Assembly (NCBI GenBank): GCA_045535505.1
Contig: JAZSLU010000032.1
Location: 3,637 to 67,636 of the forward strand
Origin: CAKSST01 sp045535505
GTDB taxonomy: Bacteria; Bacillota; Clostridia; Oscillospirales; Acutalibacteraceae
Length of the DNA: 64,000 nucleotides
Direction of reading: 5' to 3'
The notes under the pieces were generated by a model that was given only the letters and a program-made list of their open reading frames with translations, was not told where the DNA came from and did no database searches. The translations under genes and the position numbers were made by a program. Of the stretch, positions 8,397 to 17,138 are shown one piece after another (within the stretch, counting starts at the first letter, position 1; each line of letters begins with the position of its first letter).

Positions 8397-9521
8397 GTGC
8401 GCAAATTTTTAAAGTTGATAGTTTTTTGTATTATTATGTCATTTTTGATGTGCACCTTGTGCAGTTGTTATGATGCGATGGATATAAACAAAAAGCATAT
8501 AGTAACGGCGGTTATTCTTGATTATAAGGACCAAAAGGTGCAATTTAACGTTGAAATTGCCGATATTGAAGGCAGTGATTCTGACAGTGGTGAAGACAAA
8601 TATAAATACGTAACTGGTGTTGGCACAACGATTATGGAAAGCAGACAGCAACTTGACCGAAACCTTGACAGGCAGTTATATTTGAGCGCTATAAGAGCTA
8701 TCATTTTTACTGAAGATTTTATTAACGAATATTTAATTGAATATCTTAACCGACTGCGTGCATCAGAACAGTATAATAAAAAGGTGATTATTGTAACCAC
8801 ATCTTGTGAGCCGAGTGAGCTGATTGAAACTTGTAAAGAAAACAAGATGTCTGTAGGATTTTCTACCGAAGAGATGTTAACAACTTTAAAAAAACAAGGT
8901 GAAAGTTTTTCAAGAACAACACAAGAGGTAATTGAAAAGCTATCAAATGACCATGCGGCTATGTTGTTGCCGTGTATTGGTGTAAAGGACAAAACAAATA
9001 CATTGCTTGGATATACGGTCATTGATAAGAATAAAGTGAAAGGTTTTATAGATGCGCAAAAAGCCAATGGTGCAGTTTTGTTTAACAGAGAAAAAGCCGA
9101 AAGTCAATACCTTGTTGAGTATAACGGACAAGACCTATCTGTTGAGGGTAAAATAAAACATTGCAAAATTAAGCCTCTATATAGTGACGGTAAAATTAAA
9201 TTTAAAGTAGATTGCCAGATGAAAGCCACATTGCTTTACGGGGACAGTCGTCCGCCATACACGTTTTCACGCAGTGATTATGAAAAAATTGAACGGATGT
9301 TAAAACAAGATGTTAAAAAGCAGATTGAACAAACTGTAAAAAAAGCACAGACCGAACACGGCTGCGATTATTTGTATTTTGATGATGCTTTTAGAATAAA
9401 ATATCCAAAAGTGTTTGATACGCTTGATTGGACAAAAGAATTTAAAACGGCAAACGTTGATGTTGATGTAAAAATTGACCTTGACAGTATATGGTTGATG
9501 GATTATGAAGAAAAAAATTAA
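8397..9521 (+). CDS. Spore germinant receptor C subunit (GerAC lipoprotein)
   Basis: Lipoprotein subunit of the germinant receptor. The 374-residue product has a lipoprotein signal: KFLK, a hydrophobic core, and a lipobox ending LCS-C with the lipidated Cys at 24. After it comes the Ger(x)C N-terminal region (YDAMDINKKHIV) and a C-terminal domain rich in charged residues. The GTG at 8397 is chosen since the ATG four bases earlier is out of frame and GGAGG lies 8 nt upstream. It is followed by AGGAGGTG and the A-subunit gene. Confidence 0.9.
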   Translation: MRKFLKLIVFCIIMSFLMCTLCSCYDAMDINKKHIVTAVILDYKDQKVQFNVEIADIEGSDSDSGEDKYKYVTGVGTTIMESRQQLDRNLDRQLYLSAIRAIIFTEDFINEYLIEYLNRLRASEQYNKKVIIVTTSCEPSELIETCKENKMSVGFSTEEMLTTLKKQGESFSRTTQEVIEKLSNDHAAMLLPCIGVKDKTNTLLGYTVIDKNKVKGFIDAQKANGAVLFNREKAESQYLVEYNGQDLSVEGKIKHCKIKPLYSDGKIKFKVDCQMKATLLYGDSRPPYTFSRSDYEKIERMLKQDVKKQIEQTVKKAQTEHGCDYLYFDDAFRIKYPKVFDTLDWTKEFKTANVDVDVKIDLDSIWLMDYEEKN

Positions 9522-9540
9522 GGAGGTGAAATAAAAAACC

Positions 9541-10980
9541 ATGGGCAAATTTAACAACTTTTATGATTTTACAAAAGCGTTGGAAGAACAAAGCAGAGGA
9601 TATAAATACAGAACAATAAGTTTTAGTGACGGTGTTTTAAAAGTGTTTTGTATTTTACAATTAACCGACAGAGATATGCTTACCGAGAGTGTTATTAAAC
9701 CGCTTGTTTTGCATTGCAAAGAAAACTCAATCAATGCTCGTATTGCGGCGCAAAGCGTTCTTTTTGCCGACGACTTTACCATTGAAAAGGACAAAGCTCA
9801 AATTAACACGCACATTCTTAACGGAATGGTGGTTATTTTGTTTTCCAACGATGACGAATATATTGTGCTGAACCTTAAAAAAGTTCAGCACAGAAGTGTG
9901 TCGACACCGCAACTTGAATATACAATGCGCGGACCGCAAGACTGTTTTACCGAAAATCTTGACGTTAATCTTTCACTTGTGAGGTACAGACTTAAAGACA
10001 AAAACGCAAAGTATGAGTTTTTTGAGGTTGGTAAACGAACAAAAACAAGGGTGGCGGTTATATATTGCGCGGACATTGCAAACGATAATGTTGTTTGTGA
10101 GGTAAAAAAACGCATAAAAGAAATTGATATTGACGGTATTGAAGATTCGGGTGATTTACAGGCTTTTCTTGCTAATAACAAATATCAGCTTTTCCCCAAT
10201 ACGGGTCTTGTTGAACGCTCAGACCTTTCTTGCCAGAGTATAGTTGAGGGCAAGGTTTTAATAATGGTTGACGGCAGCCCCATTGCGCTTATCGCACCTA
10301 AAGTTTTTGTTGAGTTCTTGCAGTCGAGCGATGATAGATATGACAATAAATTTTTTGGTGTTATGTCAAGAATGTTAAGATATATTGCCGTGTTGCTTTC
10401 TTTTATGTCAACAAGCATTCTGGTTGCAATAACGGCTTTTCATACCGATGTTTTGCCCAGCAGTTATGCAATTCTTCTGTCTCAAATGAGGGTTAAAGTG
10501 CCGTTTGGCGCACTCGTTTCGGGGTTAATTGTTGAAATAATACTTGAACTGTTAAGGGAAGCACTTATACGAATTCCAAAACAGATTGGTACGGCTATTG
10601 GTATTGTGGGTGCTATTGTTATTGGTGAGGCGGCAATTTCTGCTGGTTTATTTAGTCAGTTGATGCTTATTGTCGGCTCGGTTTCGCTTCTTTCATCTTT
10701 TGTTATACCTGACTATTCTTTAATAAACGCCTTTCGAATTTTAAAATTTATGCTGATAATTTCAACCGGTATGTTGGGCTTTTTGGGGTTTACGGTATTT
10801 GTACTTGTGGTGCTAATGCAACTTGTATCTCATGACAGTTTTTCGGTACCCTATATGGCTCCTGCGGCACCGTTTAATCTTTATGATTTTGTGAGAGCTA
10901 TAATTAATAACACAACAATTTCGCCCAAAAGACCTAATTATTTAAGAACACAAGACAATATTCGTGCTAAACTAAAATAA
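9541..10980 (+). CDS. Spore germinant receptor A subunit (GerAA)
   Basis: A-subunit of the GerA-type receptor, 479 residues. A soluble N-terminal region (about 1-275) is followed by four to six membrane segments from about 280 (VMSRMLRYIAVLLSFMS) to 430 and a short polar tail. Conserved GerAA patterns include LVERSDL, GKVLIMVDGSP, PFGALVSGLIVEIILELLREA and IRIPKQIGTAIGIVGAIVIG. The ribosome site AGGAGGTG (9521-9528) overlaps the gerAC stop, with a longish 12-nt gap. The subunit order B-C-A differs from the Bacillus gerA order A-B-C. A terminator follows at once. Confidence 0.93.
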   Translation: MGKFNNFYDFTKALEEQSRGYKYRTISFSDGVLKVFCILQLTDRDMLTESVIKPLVLHCKENSINARIAAQSVLFADDFTIEKDKAQINTHILNGMVVILFSNDDEYIVLNLKKVQHRSVSTPQLEYTMRGPQDCFTENLDVNLSLVRYRLKDKNAKYEFFEVGKRTKTRVAVIYCADIANDNVVCEVKKRIKEIDIDGIEDSGDLQAFLANNKYQLFPNTGLVERSDLSCQSIVEGKVLIMVDGSPIALIAPKVFVEFLQSSDDRYDNKFFGVMSRMLRYIAVLLSFMSTSILVAITAFHTDVLPSSYAILLSQMRVKVPFGALVSGLIVEIILELLREALIRIPKQIGTAIGIVGAIVIGEAAISAGLFSQLMLIVGSVSLLSSFVIPDYSLINAFRILKFMLIISTGMLGFLGFTVFVLVVLMQLVSHDSFSVPYMAPAAPFNLYDFVRAIINNTTISPKRPNYLRTQDNIRAKLK

Positions 10981-10984
10981 AAAG

Positions 10985-11014
10985 AGCGGAAAGCATTTTA
11001 AAATGCTTTCCGCT
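10985..11014. terminator. Bidirectional terminator between gerAA and the small Cys protein gene
   Basis: A 15-bp perfect palindrome, AGCGGAAAGCATTTT mirrored by AAAATGCTTTCCGCT, followed by TTTT. It lies between convergent genes and can end both transcripts. Confidence 0.85.
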
Positions 11015-11015
11015 T

Positions 11016-11222
11016 TTAAAGTTTAAAATCGTCAGGACTGTAGTTTTTTGAAATTTCAGTTCTGATGGGTTTGCGCTTTAATATGTCATATTTAAATTTG
11101 CGGCATTTATCATAAGCGGAGACAACACCGCGGTAGGAACAATAAATTTCATTATCACCGTCACTTTTTATTCCATAAACGCAGTAGCAACAAAATTTAT
11201 AGTCTTTATTAAAAAAACCCAT
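11016..11222 (-). CDS. Small conserved Cys-motif protein, function unknown
   Basis: A 68-residue protein with four clustered cysteines: FCCYCVYG near the start, IYCSY and KCRKFKYD. The arrangement looks like a small zinc or redox site. The ending SPDDFKL and the KCRKFKYD-LKRKPIR segment agree with a short uncharacterised protein that I recall from Clostridia; I cannot name a function. It lies 39 nt downstream of ylbJ on the same strand and probably shares its transcript. The terminator at 10985-11014 closes the unit. Confidence 0.75.
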   Translation of the reverse strand: MGFFNKDYKFCCYCVYGIKSDGDNEIYCSYRGVVSAYDKCRKFKYDILKRKPIRTEISKNYSPDDFKL

Positions 11223-11261
11223 AGTTTTTCAGTCCTTAAAATTAATTACATAACAAGTATA

Positions 11262-12329
11262 TCACACTTTGGCAAATTTTCCAAGTGTGTTTTTTGGGCA
11301 GGAAAAAAGGAATATGATGCAGGTTATAATTAAGGCTATTGAGCAGGGCAGAGATGCAGCTGTACCCGAATAAACAGGTGATTTTGTTATATTGGCTACG
11401 CTTACAGAGATGTTGAATATTTTTACAAAAAGTTCGCTGATTCCGGCAAGGAGCAATCCGTGAAGAATTCTTATTAAAACGAATTTTAGGTAGTTTGGCA
11501 TTAATTTTTTGCAAAGTGACATAACCTGAGCATGAACGCAAAAGCCGCACCAACCTAAAATAAGCGCAACTATAAAGATGTTATTTCTGAAATAAATGGT
11601 TGCGGTTGTAACCTCGCTTAGAGCGGTGAACATAATTTGCAATTTTTGACCTAAAAAAGTGGTGATTACTGCCTCAAAAGCTGAAAACAAAACAACAAAA
11701 GAACAAACGCTTATAACCGAAGCACAAGCGTCGCTTACCGATTGTACAAAGGCATCTGTATAAGAAAGTGTGCTGGTATTTGTGCGTTGTGTTACGGTAT
11801 CGTTTGAGCGAAAAATTATATTGATTATTATGCAAGAGATAACGTTTGCAGCCAGTAGTACATAACCGATTTTTTGACTATTTAGAATGCCTTTGCCAAC
11901 CGCTAACACTATAAAGGCGGGACCAGGATTAACACAGCAACATATTAAGTTTTGCGCTTGTTTTTTTGAAATTTGGTTTTGCTCGTACAGTAAATGTGTG
12001 AGCTTTGCGCCGACGGGGTATCCTGATAGCATTGAAAGCAGTACAACACAGGTGGCATTGCCGTTAATTCCAAACATTACTTTGCCTACAGGAGCAAGAA
12101 TTTTACCTAAAAGATTTGAAATTTGCGAACGCATTATAAAGGTAGAAATTACACAAAAAGGGAAGAGCGTAGGAATTAATATATTTGCGCAAAGATGCAA
12201 ACCTTTTAGTGCACCGTTAATGCTTTCGCTTGAGGCGGTTAAAAACAAAGTCGCAGCCACAAGGCACAATACGGCTAAGAAAACCGTTTTTATCTTCTTG
12301 TTGGTGATTATACAAGCTTTGTGTTTCAT
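11262..12329 (-). CDS. ylbJ: Sporulation integral membrane protein YlbJ
   Basis: A 355-residue polytopic membrane protein with about eight membrane segments and the nucleoside-recognition/gate fold of the YlbJ family. Recognisable blocks are LIPTLFPFCVISTFI, the LSGYPVGAK segment, CCVNPGPAFIV and GWCGFCVHAQVMSL. In Bacillus ylbJ is a sigma-E gene needed for spore cortex and heat resistance. Here it is divergent from another sporulation pair, yqfC-yqfD, with only 36 bp between starts, so their control elements must overlap coding sequence. Confidence 0.85.
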   Translation of the reverse strand: MKHKACIITNKKIKTVFLAVLCLVAATLFLTASSESINGALKGLHLCANILIPTLFPFCVISTFIMRSQISNLLGKILAPVGKVMFGINGNATCVVLLSMLSGYPVGAKLTHLLYEQNQISKKQAQNLICCCVNPGPAFIVLAVGKGILNSQKIGYVLLAANVISCIIINIIFRSNDTVTQRTNTSTLSYTDAFVQSVSDACASVISVCSFVVLFSAFEAVITTFLGQKLQIMFTALSEVTTATIYFRNNIFIVALILGWCGFCVHAQVMSLCKKLMPNYLKFVLIRILHGLLLAGISELFVKIFNISVSVANITKSPVYSGTAASLPCSIALIITCIIFLFSCPKNTLGKFAKV

Positions 12330-12360
12330 ATTGATAATATATGAGACGAGGTAGGTTTTA

Positions 12361-12389
12361 TATGTATGAGCAATAAAAATAAAATGTAT
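12361..12389 (-). promoter_or_regulatory. Possible sigma-E-like promoter for ylbJ
   Basis: On the minus strand CATACATA (complement of 12361-12368) follows ATACATT (complement of 12383-12389) with 14 bp between. These resemble the -10 and -35 of mother-cell sigma-E promoters and lie about 32 bp upstream of the ylbJ ATG, inside the start of yqfC. The match is partial. Confidence 0.3.
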
Positions 12390-12602
12390 ATTGGTATGGA
12401 TTTGATGATAGAAATTGTGTCTAATAGAGAAATGACTGTCGATGGTTGCAAAGGGGTTGCCGAGTATGATGAAAACTATATTAAACTTAATGCCAAAAAA
12501 GGAACGGTGACGGTTTTTGGAGTAAATTTAGAAATTAAAAGTTTTACCGAAGCGGCGCTTTTTATTGTTGGCAAAATTGAACGCATTGAATTTTGTATGT
12601 AA
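12366..12602 (+). CDS. yqfC: Sporulation protein YqfC
   Basis: A 78-residue member of the YabP/YqfC family, expressed in the mother cell in Bacillus; its biochemical role is unknown. The pattern is a short beta-rich protein with VSNREMTVDGCKGVAEYDENYIKL, then FGVNLEIKSFTEAALFIVGKIERIEF, matching YqfC in order and length. The ATG at 12362 is out because it hits a stop after four codons. yqfD begins 12 nt downstream, as in other Firmicutes. Confidence 0.85.
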   Translation: MSNKNKMYIGMDLMIEIVSNREMTVDGCKGVAEYDENYIKLNAKKGTVTVFGVNLEIKSFTEAALFIVGKIERIEFCM

Positions 12603-12614
12603 AGGAGAGAATTT

Positions 12615-13784
12615 ATGCTTTGGCTTTACAGGTTTTTTTGCGGGTATATTACGATAGCAATTAAGGGCAATTATAGCGAACGACTTATAAACACTCTTGC
12701 AAAAAGCGGCATTTCGGTATGGCATATTAAAAGAAAGAAGAATTATATTCAAGCTTCAATTTTTGCTCACGATTTTAAACGACTTGCTTCTTTAAAGGGC
12801 AAAAGCGGTGTTAAAATTCATATTTTGAGCAAGACGGGGTTACCTTTTGTAATTAATAAATACAAACACCGTCCCGGTCTTTTTGCTGGAGCGGCATTAT
12901 TTATTGTTTTAATTTTTGTGTTGTCGAGCTATGTTTGGAACATAAAGGTTGAAGGCAATAAAGCCGTGTCTGAGCAAACTGTAATTGAGGCGTGTAAGCG
13001 CATTGGAATAAAAGAAGGAACCAAAACAAAAGATGTTGACCCCCAAAATGCAAGGGTTGAGTTGTTGCTTGAAATGAAAGGGTTGACTTGGGCATCTATA
13101 AATGTTGAGGGGAGTTGCGTTACTGTAAATGTAAGAGAATATGAGGAAAAACAAAAGGATGACGATGCGCCTTGTAATTTAAAATCGGCTGTATCGGGCG
13201 TTGTTATATCAACCAAGGTTACTAAAGGTGATGTTTGTGTAAAACCCGGTGATACCGTTACGAAAGACCAATTGTTAGTAAGTGGCGCAGTTGCCCATGC
13301 CGACGGTACAACTCAGTTTGTAAAAAGTCAAGGCGAAATAATTGTTGAAACGACCCGCACTTTTGTGCAAAAAATTAATTTTGAACAAGAACAGTGCATT
13401 AGAAACGGCAAGGTAAAAACCTTAAGTGTTATAAACTTTTTCGGACATAAAATTCCTTTGTTTTTAGGCGAGATTAAGGGGGATTATGAAAAAGAAAATA
13501 AAATTTGTAAATTGAGCGCAGGGGCAAATTATGCTCCAATATATCTTGAAAAAGCAAATTTTTATATGATCAAGACAGACCGTTATAGATTAAGTGTTGA
13601 ACAAGCGATTGAGAAGGCGCAAAAAAGTATAGAAAACGAAGTGTTAAGCATTGATGGGTTTTCTGTGGTGTCACACAAAGATGAAATTTTACAAAACGAA
13701 GACGGAATTGAACTTAAAAGGGAATATATTTGCAGAGAAAATGCTGCAAAATCTGAGATTTTGTTGATTGATACTTTTAATTGA
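12615..13784 (+). CDS. yqfD: Sporulation protein YqfD
   Basis: A 389-residue membrane-anchored sporulation protein. It has an N-terminal soluble domain (about 1-90), a transmembrane segment near 95-112 (LFAGAALFIVLIFVLSSYVW) and an extracytoplasmic domain beginning with WNIKVEGNKAVSEQTV, a POTRA-like start. The C-terminal half carries the GxVxxxVTKGDVCVKPGDTV segment typical of YqfD. AAGGAGAG lies just upstream of the ATG. It sits between yqfC and phoH, the conserved Firmicute order. Confidence 0.88.
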   Translation: MLWLYRFFCGYITIAIKGNYSERLINTLAKSGISVWHIKRKKNYIQASIFAHDFKRLASLKGKSGVKIHILSKTGLPFVINKYKHRPGLFAGAALFIVLIFVLSSYVWNIKVEGNKAVSEQTVIEACKRIGIKEGTKTKDVDPQNARVELLLEMKGLTWASINVEGSCVTVNVREYEEKQKDDDAPCNLKSAVSGVVISTKVTKGDVCVKPGDTVTKDQLLVSGAVAHADGTTQFVKSQGEIIVETTRTFVQKINFEQEQCIRNGKVKTLSVINFFGHKIPLFLGEIKGDYEKENKICKLSAGANYAPIYLEKANFYMIKTDRYRLSVEQAIEKAQKSIENEVLSIDGFSVVSHKDEILQNEDGIELKREYICRENAAKSEILLIDTFN

Positions 13785-13794
13785 GAAATTGTTA

Positions 13795-13803
13795 TGGTAT
13801 AAT
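13795..13803 (+). promoter_or_regulatory. Extended -10 promoter upstream of phoH
   Basis: TGGTATAAT (13795-13803) is a perfect extended -10 element (TGnTATAAT); no good -35 stands 16-18 bp upstream, which such promoters tolerate. It lies between yqfD and the chosen phoH start and would let the housekeeping genes from phoH onward be expressed outside sporulation. Confidence 0.5.
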
Positions 13804-13836
13804 AATTTTAAGTTTATGTGCAAGGATGGTAAAAAG

Positions 13837-14823
13837 GTGTTTGAACAGATAATTGATATTGATAATGTTGACCACATTTCAAGTCTTTTTGGAAATTTTG
13901 ACGAAAACGTAAGGATGGTTGAACAGCATTATTCTGTTAATGTTACATCTCAAAGCGGGAATATAAAGGTTTGTGGTGAACAAGCCAATGTTATAAGTGC
14001 TGCAAGAACTCTTGACGGTATGCTGATGCTTATTAAAAAAGGGGATGCACTTACAGCACAAAATATTGAATATGTTATGTCATTGGTTGATAACGGTGAA
14101 GACCAACAAATTTCAAAACTTGCTGATGCCAACTGTATTTGCATAACGTCAAAGGGCAGACCTGTTAAAGCCAAAACCATAGGCCAACAAAAATATATTG
14201 ATGCCATAAAAAACAACACAATAACCATCGGTGTCGGTCCTGCGGGTACAGGTAAAACCTATCTTGCGGTTGCATTGGCGGCAAACGAGTTTCGGGCAAA
14301 AAGGGTAAGCCGTATTATTTTGACACGCCCTGCTGTCGAAGCGGGTGAAAAATTGGGCTTTTTGCCGGGTGACTTACAGCAAAAGGTTGACCCTTATTTG
14401 AGACCGCTTTATGATGCGCTTGTTGAAATGATGGGTATGGAAAATTTTCATAGATGTCAAGAACGCGGTGATATTGAGGTTGCGCCTTTGGCTTATATGC
14501 GAGGCAGAACGCTCGACGACAGCTTTATAATTCTTGACGAGGCTCAAAACACCACAAGTGAGCAAATGAAAATGTTTTTAACACGTCTTGGTTTCAACTC
14601 GCGCGCGGTTGTTACGGGCGATGTAACCCAAATTGACCTGCCTGACGGTAAAAAATCAGGCCTAAAAGAAGCGGTTAACGTTTTGAAAAATATTGAAGAC
14701 ATTGCAATAATAAGGCTTAACGACCGTGACGTTGTGCGACACCGCCTTGTGCAGAGAATTATTAATGCGTATAACAATTATAAGGACAAAAAGGAAAACA
14801 ATTATGCAAAAAATAAAGGTTAA
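13837..14823 (+). CDS. phoH: PhoH-family ATPase
   Basis: Cytosolic PhoH-like P-loop protein, implicated in RNA metabolism. The product carries an N-terminal KH-like region (about 1-100) and the PhoH ATPase core with Walker A GPAGTGKT, TRPAVEAGEKLGFLPGD, YMRGRTLDDSFIILDEAQN (Walker B) and the VVTGDVTQIDLP motif. An in-frame ATG exists at 13816, but the GTG at 13837 is preferred: AAGGATGG lies 7 nt upstream and the protein then begins FEQIIDIDN like relatives. It gives 328 residues. It overlaps ybeY by 20 nt. Confidence 0.9.
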   Translation: MFEQIIDIDNVDHISSLFGNFDENVRMVEQHYSVNVTSQSGNIKVCGEQANVISAARTLDGMLMLIKKGDALTAQNIEYVMSLVDNGEDQQISKLADANCICITSKGRPVKAKTIGQQKYIDAIKNNTITIGVGPAGTGKTYLAVALAANEFRAKRVSRIILTRPAVEAGEKLGFLPGDLQQKVDPYLRPLYDALVEMMGMENFHRCQERGDIEVAPLAYMRGRTLDDSFIILDEAQNTTSEQMKMFLTRLGFNSRAVVTGDVTQIDLPDGKKSGLKEAVNVLKNIEDIAIIRLNDRDVVRHRLVQRIINAYNNYKDKKENNYAKNKG

Positions 14824-15277
14824 TTTTGAGGTTGCCAATGGCATAAAATTGCCTTTTGGCACAAAAAAGCTTATCAAACGTTCTTGCGCGGCATCGCTTA
14901 AAAGTGAAGATTTTTTAGAGAACGCTGAAATTAACGTAAGTGTGGTTGATGCAAACACAATAAAAGAAATCAACAACCAGCACAGAAATATTGATAAGGT
15001 TACCGATGTTTTAAGTTTCCCGCTGTCTGATAACGGTGTTTTTGATTTAAACCCCGAAAACAACTGCTATTTGTTGGGCGACGTGGTGATTTGTTTTGAG
15101 AGAGCCGTAGAGCAGGCGATTGAGTTTGGTCATTCTCAAAAAAGAGAAATTTCTTTTTTGACGGTACATTCGATGTTGCATTTGCTTGGTTACGACCACG
15201 TGAACGGCCAACAAGAAGAAAAGCAGATGATAGAAAAGCAAAAGCAGATTATGGCTGCGTTGGGTATAGAAAGATAA
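14804..15277 (+). CDS. ybeY: Endoribonuclease YbeY
   Basis: Zinc metalloenzyme needed for 16S rRNA 3'-end maturation and ribosome quality control. The 157-residue product has NxxHRNIDKVTDVLSFPL, LGDVVIC and the metal motif HSMLHLLGYDH (H-x3-H-x5-H). The ATG at 14804 has AAGGAA 7 nt upstream and lies inside the end of phoH; a longer upstream frame only reads through phoH. era follows after 3 nt. Confidence 0.95.
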   Translation: MQKIKVNFEVANGIKLPFGTKKLIKRSCAASLKSEDFLENAEINVSVVDANTIKEINNQHRNIDKVTDVLSFPLSDNGVFDLNPENNCYLLGDVVICFERAVEQAIEFGHSQKREISFLTVHSMLHLLGYDHVNGQQEEKQMIEKQKQIMAALGIER

Positions 15278-15280
15278 AAA

Positions 15281-16219
15281 ATGGGTGAAATGATGAAAGC
15301 AAATAATACTACATCGGCGTTTATGACGATAGTTGGACGTCCTAATGTTGGAAAGTCGTCTTTTATGAATGCTGTGCTTGGTTGCAAGGTTGCAATTGTT
15401 TCTGATAAACCACAGACCACACGCACACGCATAATGGGTGTTTATAATAAAGATGAGGCTCAACTTGTTTATATTGACACGCCTGGTTTTCACAAACCGG
15501 GAACAGAACTTGGCAAGGTGATGATGAAAGCTGTTAACAGCGGGTTGACCGCGGTTGACGGTGTTACTTTAATTGTTGACGCGATGCCCGGTTTTAAATA
15601 TGATTGCGATAATCCGCCTGCGGCTGAGGTTGCTCTTATTAATGAAATTAAGAGCAAAAAACTTAAAGCCATTTTGGGTATTAATAAAATTGACCTTTTG
15701 GCTAAAAAGGACGAGCTGCTTAAAATTATAATGATGTACTCAAACCTTTATGATTTTGAGGCGGTTGTTCCTTTTTCTGCCAAGACGGGCGATAATATTG
15801 ACGCGCTTGTTGCAGAGCAGTTGAAATTTTGTAAACCCAGCGTACATTATTTTCCGCCCGATGAAATTACTGACCAACCTGAAAGGGTAATGGTTGCCGA
15901 AATTGTTAGAGAAAAACTTTTAAGATTGCTCAACAAAGAAGTTCCTCACGGTATTGCGGTTGACGTTGAAAAATTTGTTGAAAATGATACAAAAGATGGA
16001 CCGTTGGTTAATATTGAAGCGGTTATTTACTGCGAAAAAGACAGTCATAAAGGTATTATTATAGGCAAAAACGGTGGAATGTTAAAGCGTGTAGGAAGCT
16101 ATGCACGCCAAGATTTAGAAGAATTTTTTGGCATAAAATGCTGCCTTAAACTTTGGGTTAAGGTTAAAGAAAATTGGCGAAATAGAGCAGGGTTAATTCA
16201 CACATTCGGTCTTGACTGA
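15281..16219 (+). CDS. era: GTPase Era
   Basis: Essential GTPase that binds 16S rRNA and the 30S subunit. The 312-residue product has G1 GRPNVGKSS, the TTRTR switch, G3 DTPGFH, G4 NKID and a C-terminal KH domain with GIIIGKNGGMLKRVG. The first ATG gives a short N-terminal tail before the G domain; ATGs at 15293 and 15296 are possible alternatives, since no strong ribosome site favours one. It continues the phoH-ybeY-era cluster. Confidence 0.95.
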   Translation: MGEMMKANNTTSAFMTIVGRPNVGKSSFMNAVLGCKVAIVSDKPQTTRTRIMGVYNKDEAQLVYIDTPGFHKPGTELGKVMMKAVNSGLTAVDGVTLIVDAMPGFKYDCDNPPAAEVALINEIKSKKLKAILGINKIDLLAKKDELLKIIMMYSNLYDFEAVVPFSAKTGDNIDALVAEQLKFCKPSVHYFPPDEITDQPERVMVAEIVREKLLRLLNKEVPHGIAVDVEKFVENDTKDGPLVNIEAVIYCEKDSHKGIIIGKNGGMLKRVGSYARQDLEEFFGIKCCLKLWVKVKENWRNRAGLIHTFGLD

Positions 16220-16274
16220 TTTTTCCTATAATATGTTATATCTTGCAGTTTAAAATAACTGTAGGTGATATATA

Positions 16275-16448
16275 ATGAAAAATAACTGTGTGGCTTGGAA
16301 CGCTTTTTGTAAAGATGGAAGCGTTGCGACATATTTACTTTATAAAGCGTGTAGTAACAAAAACGGATGTGACGGTAACGGTGGATATAAAAACCAAAGT
16401 GAACACAAAGGGCTTGGTTATACGTCAAACCAACGTGGGCGACTATGA
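16275..16448 (+). CDS. YqzL-like small protein overlapping recO
   Basis: A 57-residue reading frame with AGGTGA 6 nt before its ATG. The segment AWNAFCKDGSVATYLLYK matches what I know of the YqzL family (aromatic residue, TG-S-x-x-AYLLYK). Bacillus yqzL also lies between era and recO, so both sequence and position agree. The C-terminal half is Asn/Gly-rich and overlaps the first 50 nt of recO in another frame. Function is unknown; the overlap suggests translational coupling with recO. Confidence 0.65.
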   Translation: MKNNCVAWNAFCKDGSVATYLLYKACSNKNGCDGNGGYKNQSEHKGLGYTSNQRGRL

Positions 16449-17130
16449 CCGTGCGGTTTCTATATTGACACATAAGCAAGGCATAATTTCTGCTTTTGCC
16501 AATGGCGCCAGACGCCTAAAAAGCAGAAAAATGTCTTCTACGGGTCTGTTAAGCTATGCTGAGTTTTCACTGTCTAAAAATAAAGATACATATAAAATTG
16601 ATGAAGCGGAGCCTATAACCATTTTTTATGGTTTGCGTTCAGATATTGAGGCGCTGTCATTGGCGGAATATTTTTGTGAGTTGTGCCAAACTTTTATTGA
16701 AGAAGATTATACAACCGACGATTATCTTCCGCTTATTTTAAACTCACTTGCTTTTTTGGAGAACAAAAAACGACCGAGCAGACTTATTAAAGCGGTTACC
16801 GAGTTGCGCCTTTTGTGTGCTGCGGGATATATGCCTGATTTGAGCGGTTGTGAGTGTCAGAATAGCATGCATCATAAATTTGACATTCAAAACGGTATTT
16901 TGTGTTGTAATGAATGTGTTGATGAAAACACAACAAAAGTTATAACCCTAAATAACTCGGTTGTAGCGGCAATGAGGTTTATAACATCTTGTCCTTTTGA
17001 AAAAATTTATAATTTTACTTTGCCCGATAACGATTTAGAACTGCTTGTTTATGCATGTGAACAATATGTTATTGAAAGAGCAGAAAAAAATTTAAGAACC
17101 TTGCAATTTTATAACAGTATAAGGATTTGA
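16399..17130 (+). CDS. recO: DNA repair protein RecO
   Basis: Recombination mediator that loads RecA with RecR at gaps. The N-terminal OB-fold begins NTKGLVIRQTNVGDYDRAVSILT, the family signature, and the C-terminal part has a four-Cys cluster (CECQ ... CCNEC) likely to bind zinc. A longer frame opens at 16288, but those 37 extra residues are unlike RecO and coincide with the yqzL-like gene, so the GTG at 16399 is taken as start (243 residues). The ribosome site is weak (GGTGGA about 13 nt upstream), so coupling to the overlapping ORF is likely. Confidence 0.88.
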   Translation: MNTKGLVIRQTNVGDYDRAVSILTHKQGIISAFANGARRLKSRKMSSTGLLSYAEFSLSKNKDTYKIDEAEPITIFYGLRSDIEALSLAEYFCELCQTFIEEDYTTDDYLPLILNSLAFLENKKRPSRLIKAVTELRLLCAAGYMPDLSGCECQNSMHHKFDIQNGILCCNECVDENTTKVITLNNSVVAAMRFITSCPFEKIYNFTLPDNDLELLVYACEQYVIERAEKNLRTLQFYNSIRI

Positions 17131-17138
17131 AATGCTGT

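Noticed and set aside
16288..16398. 37-residue N-terminal extension of RecO
   Set aside because: The residues are unlike RecO and coincide with a better-supported yqzL-like frame; GTG at 16399 gives the family start.
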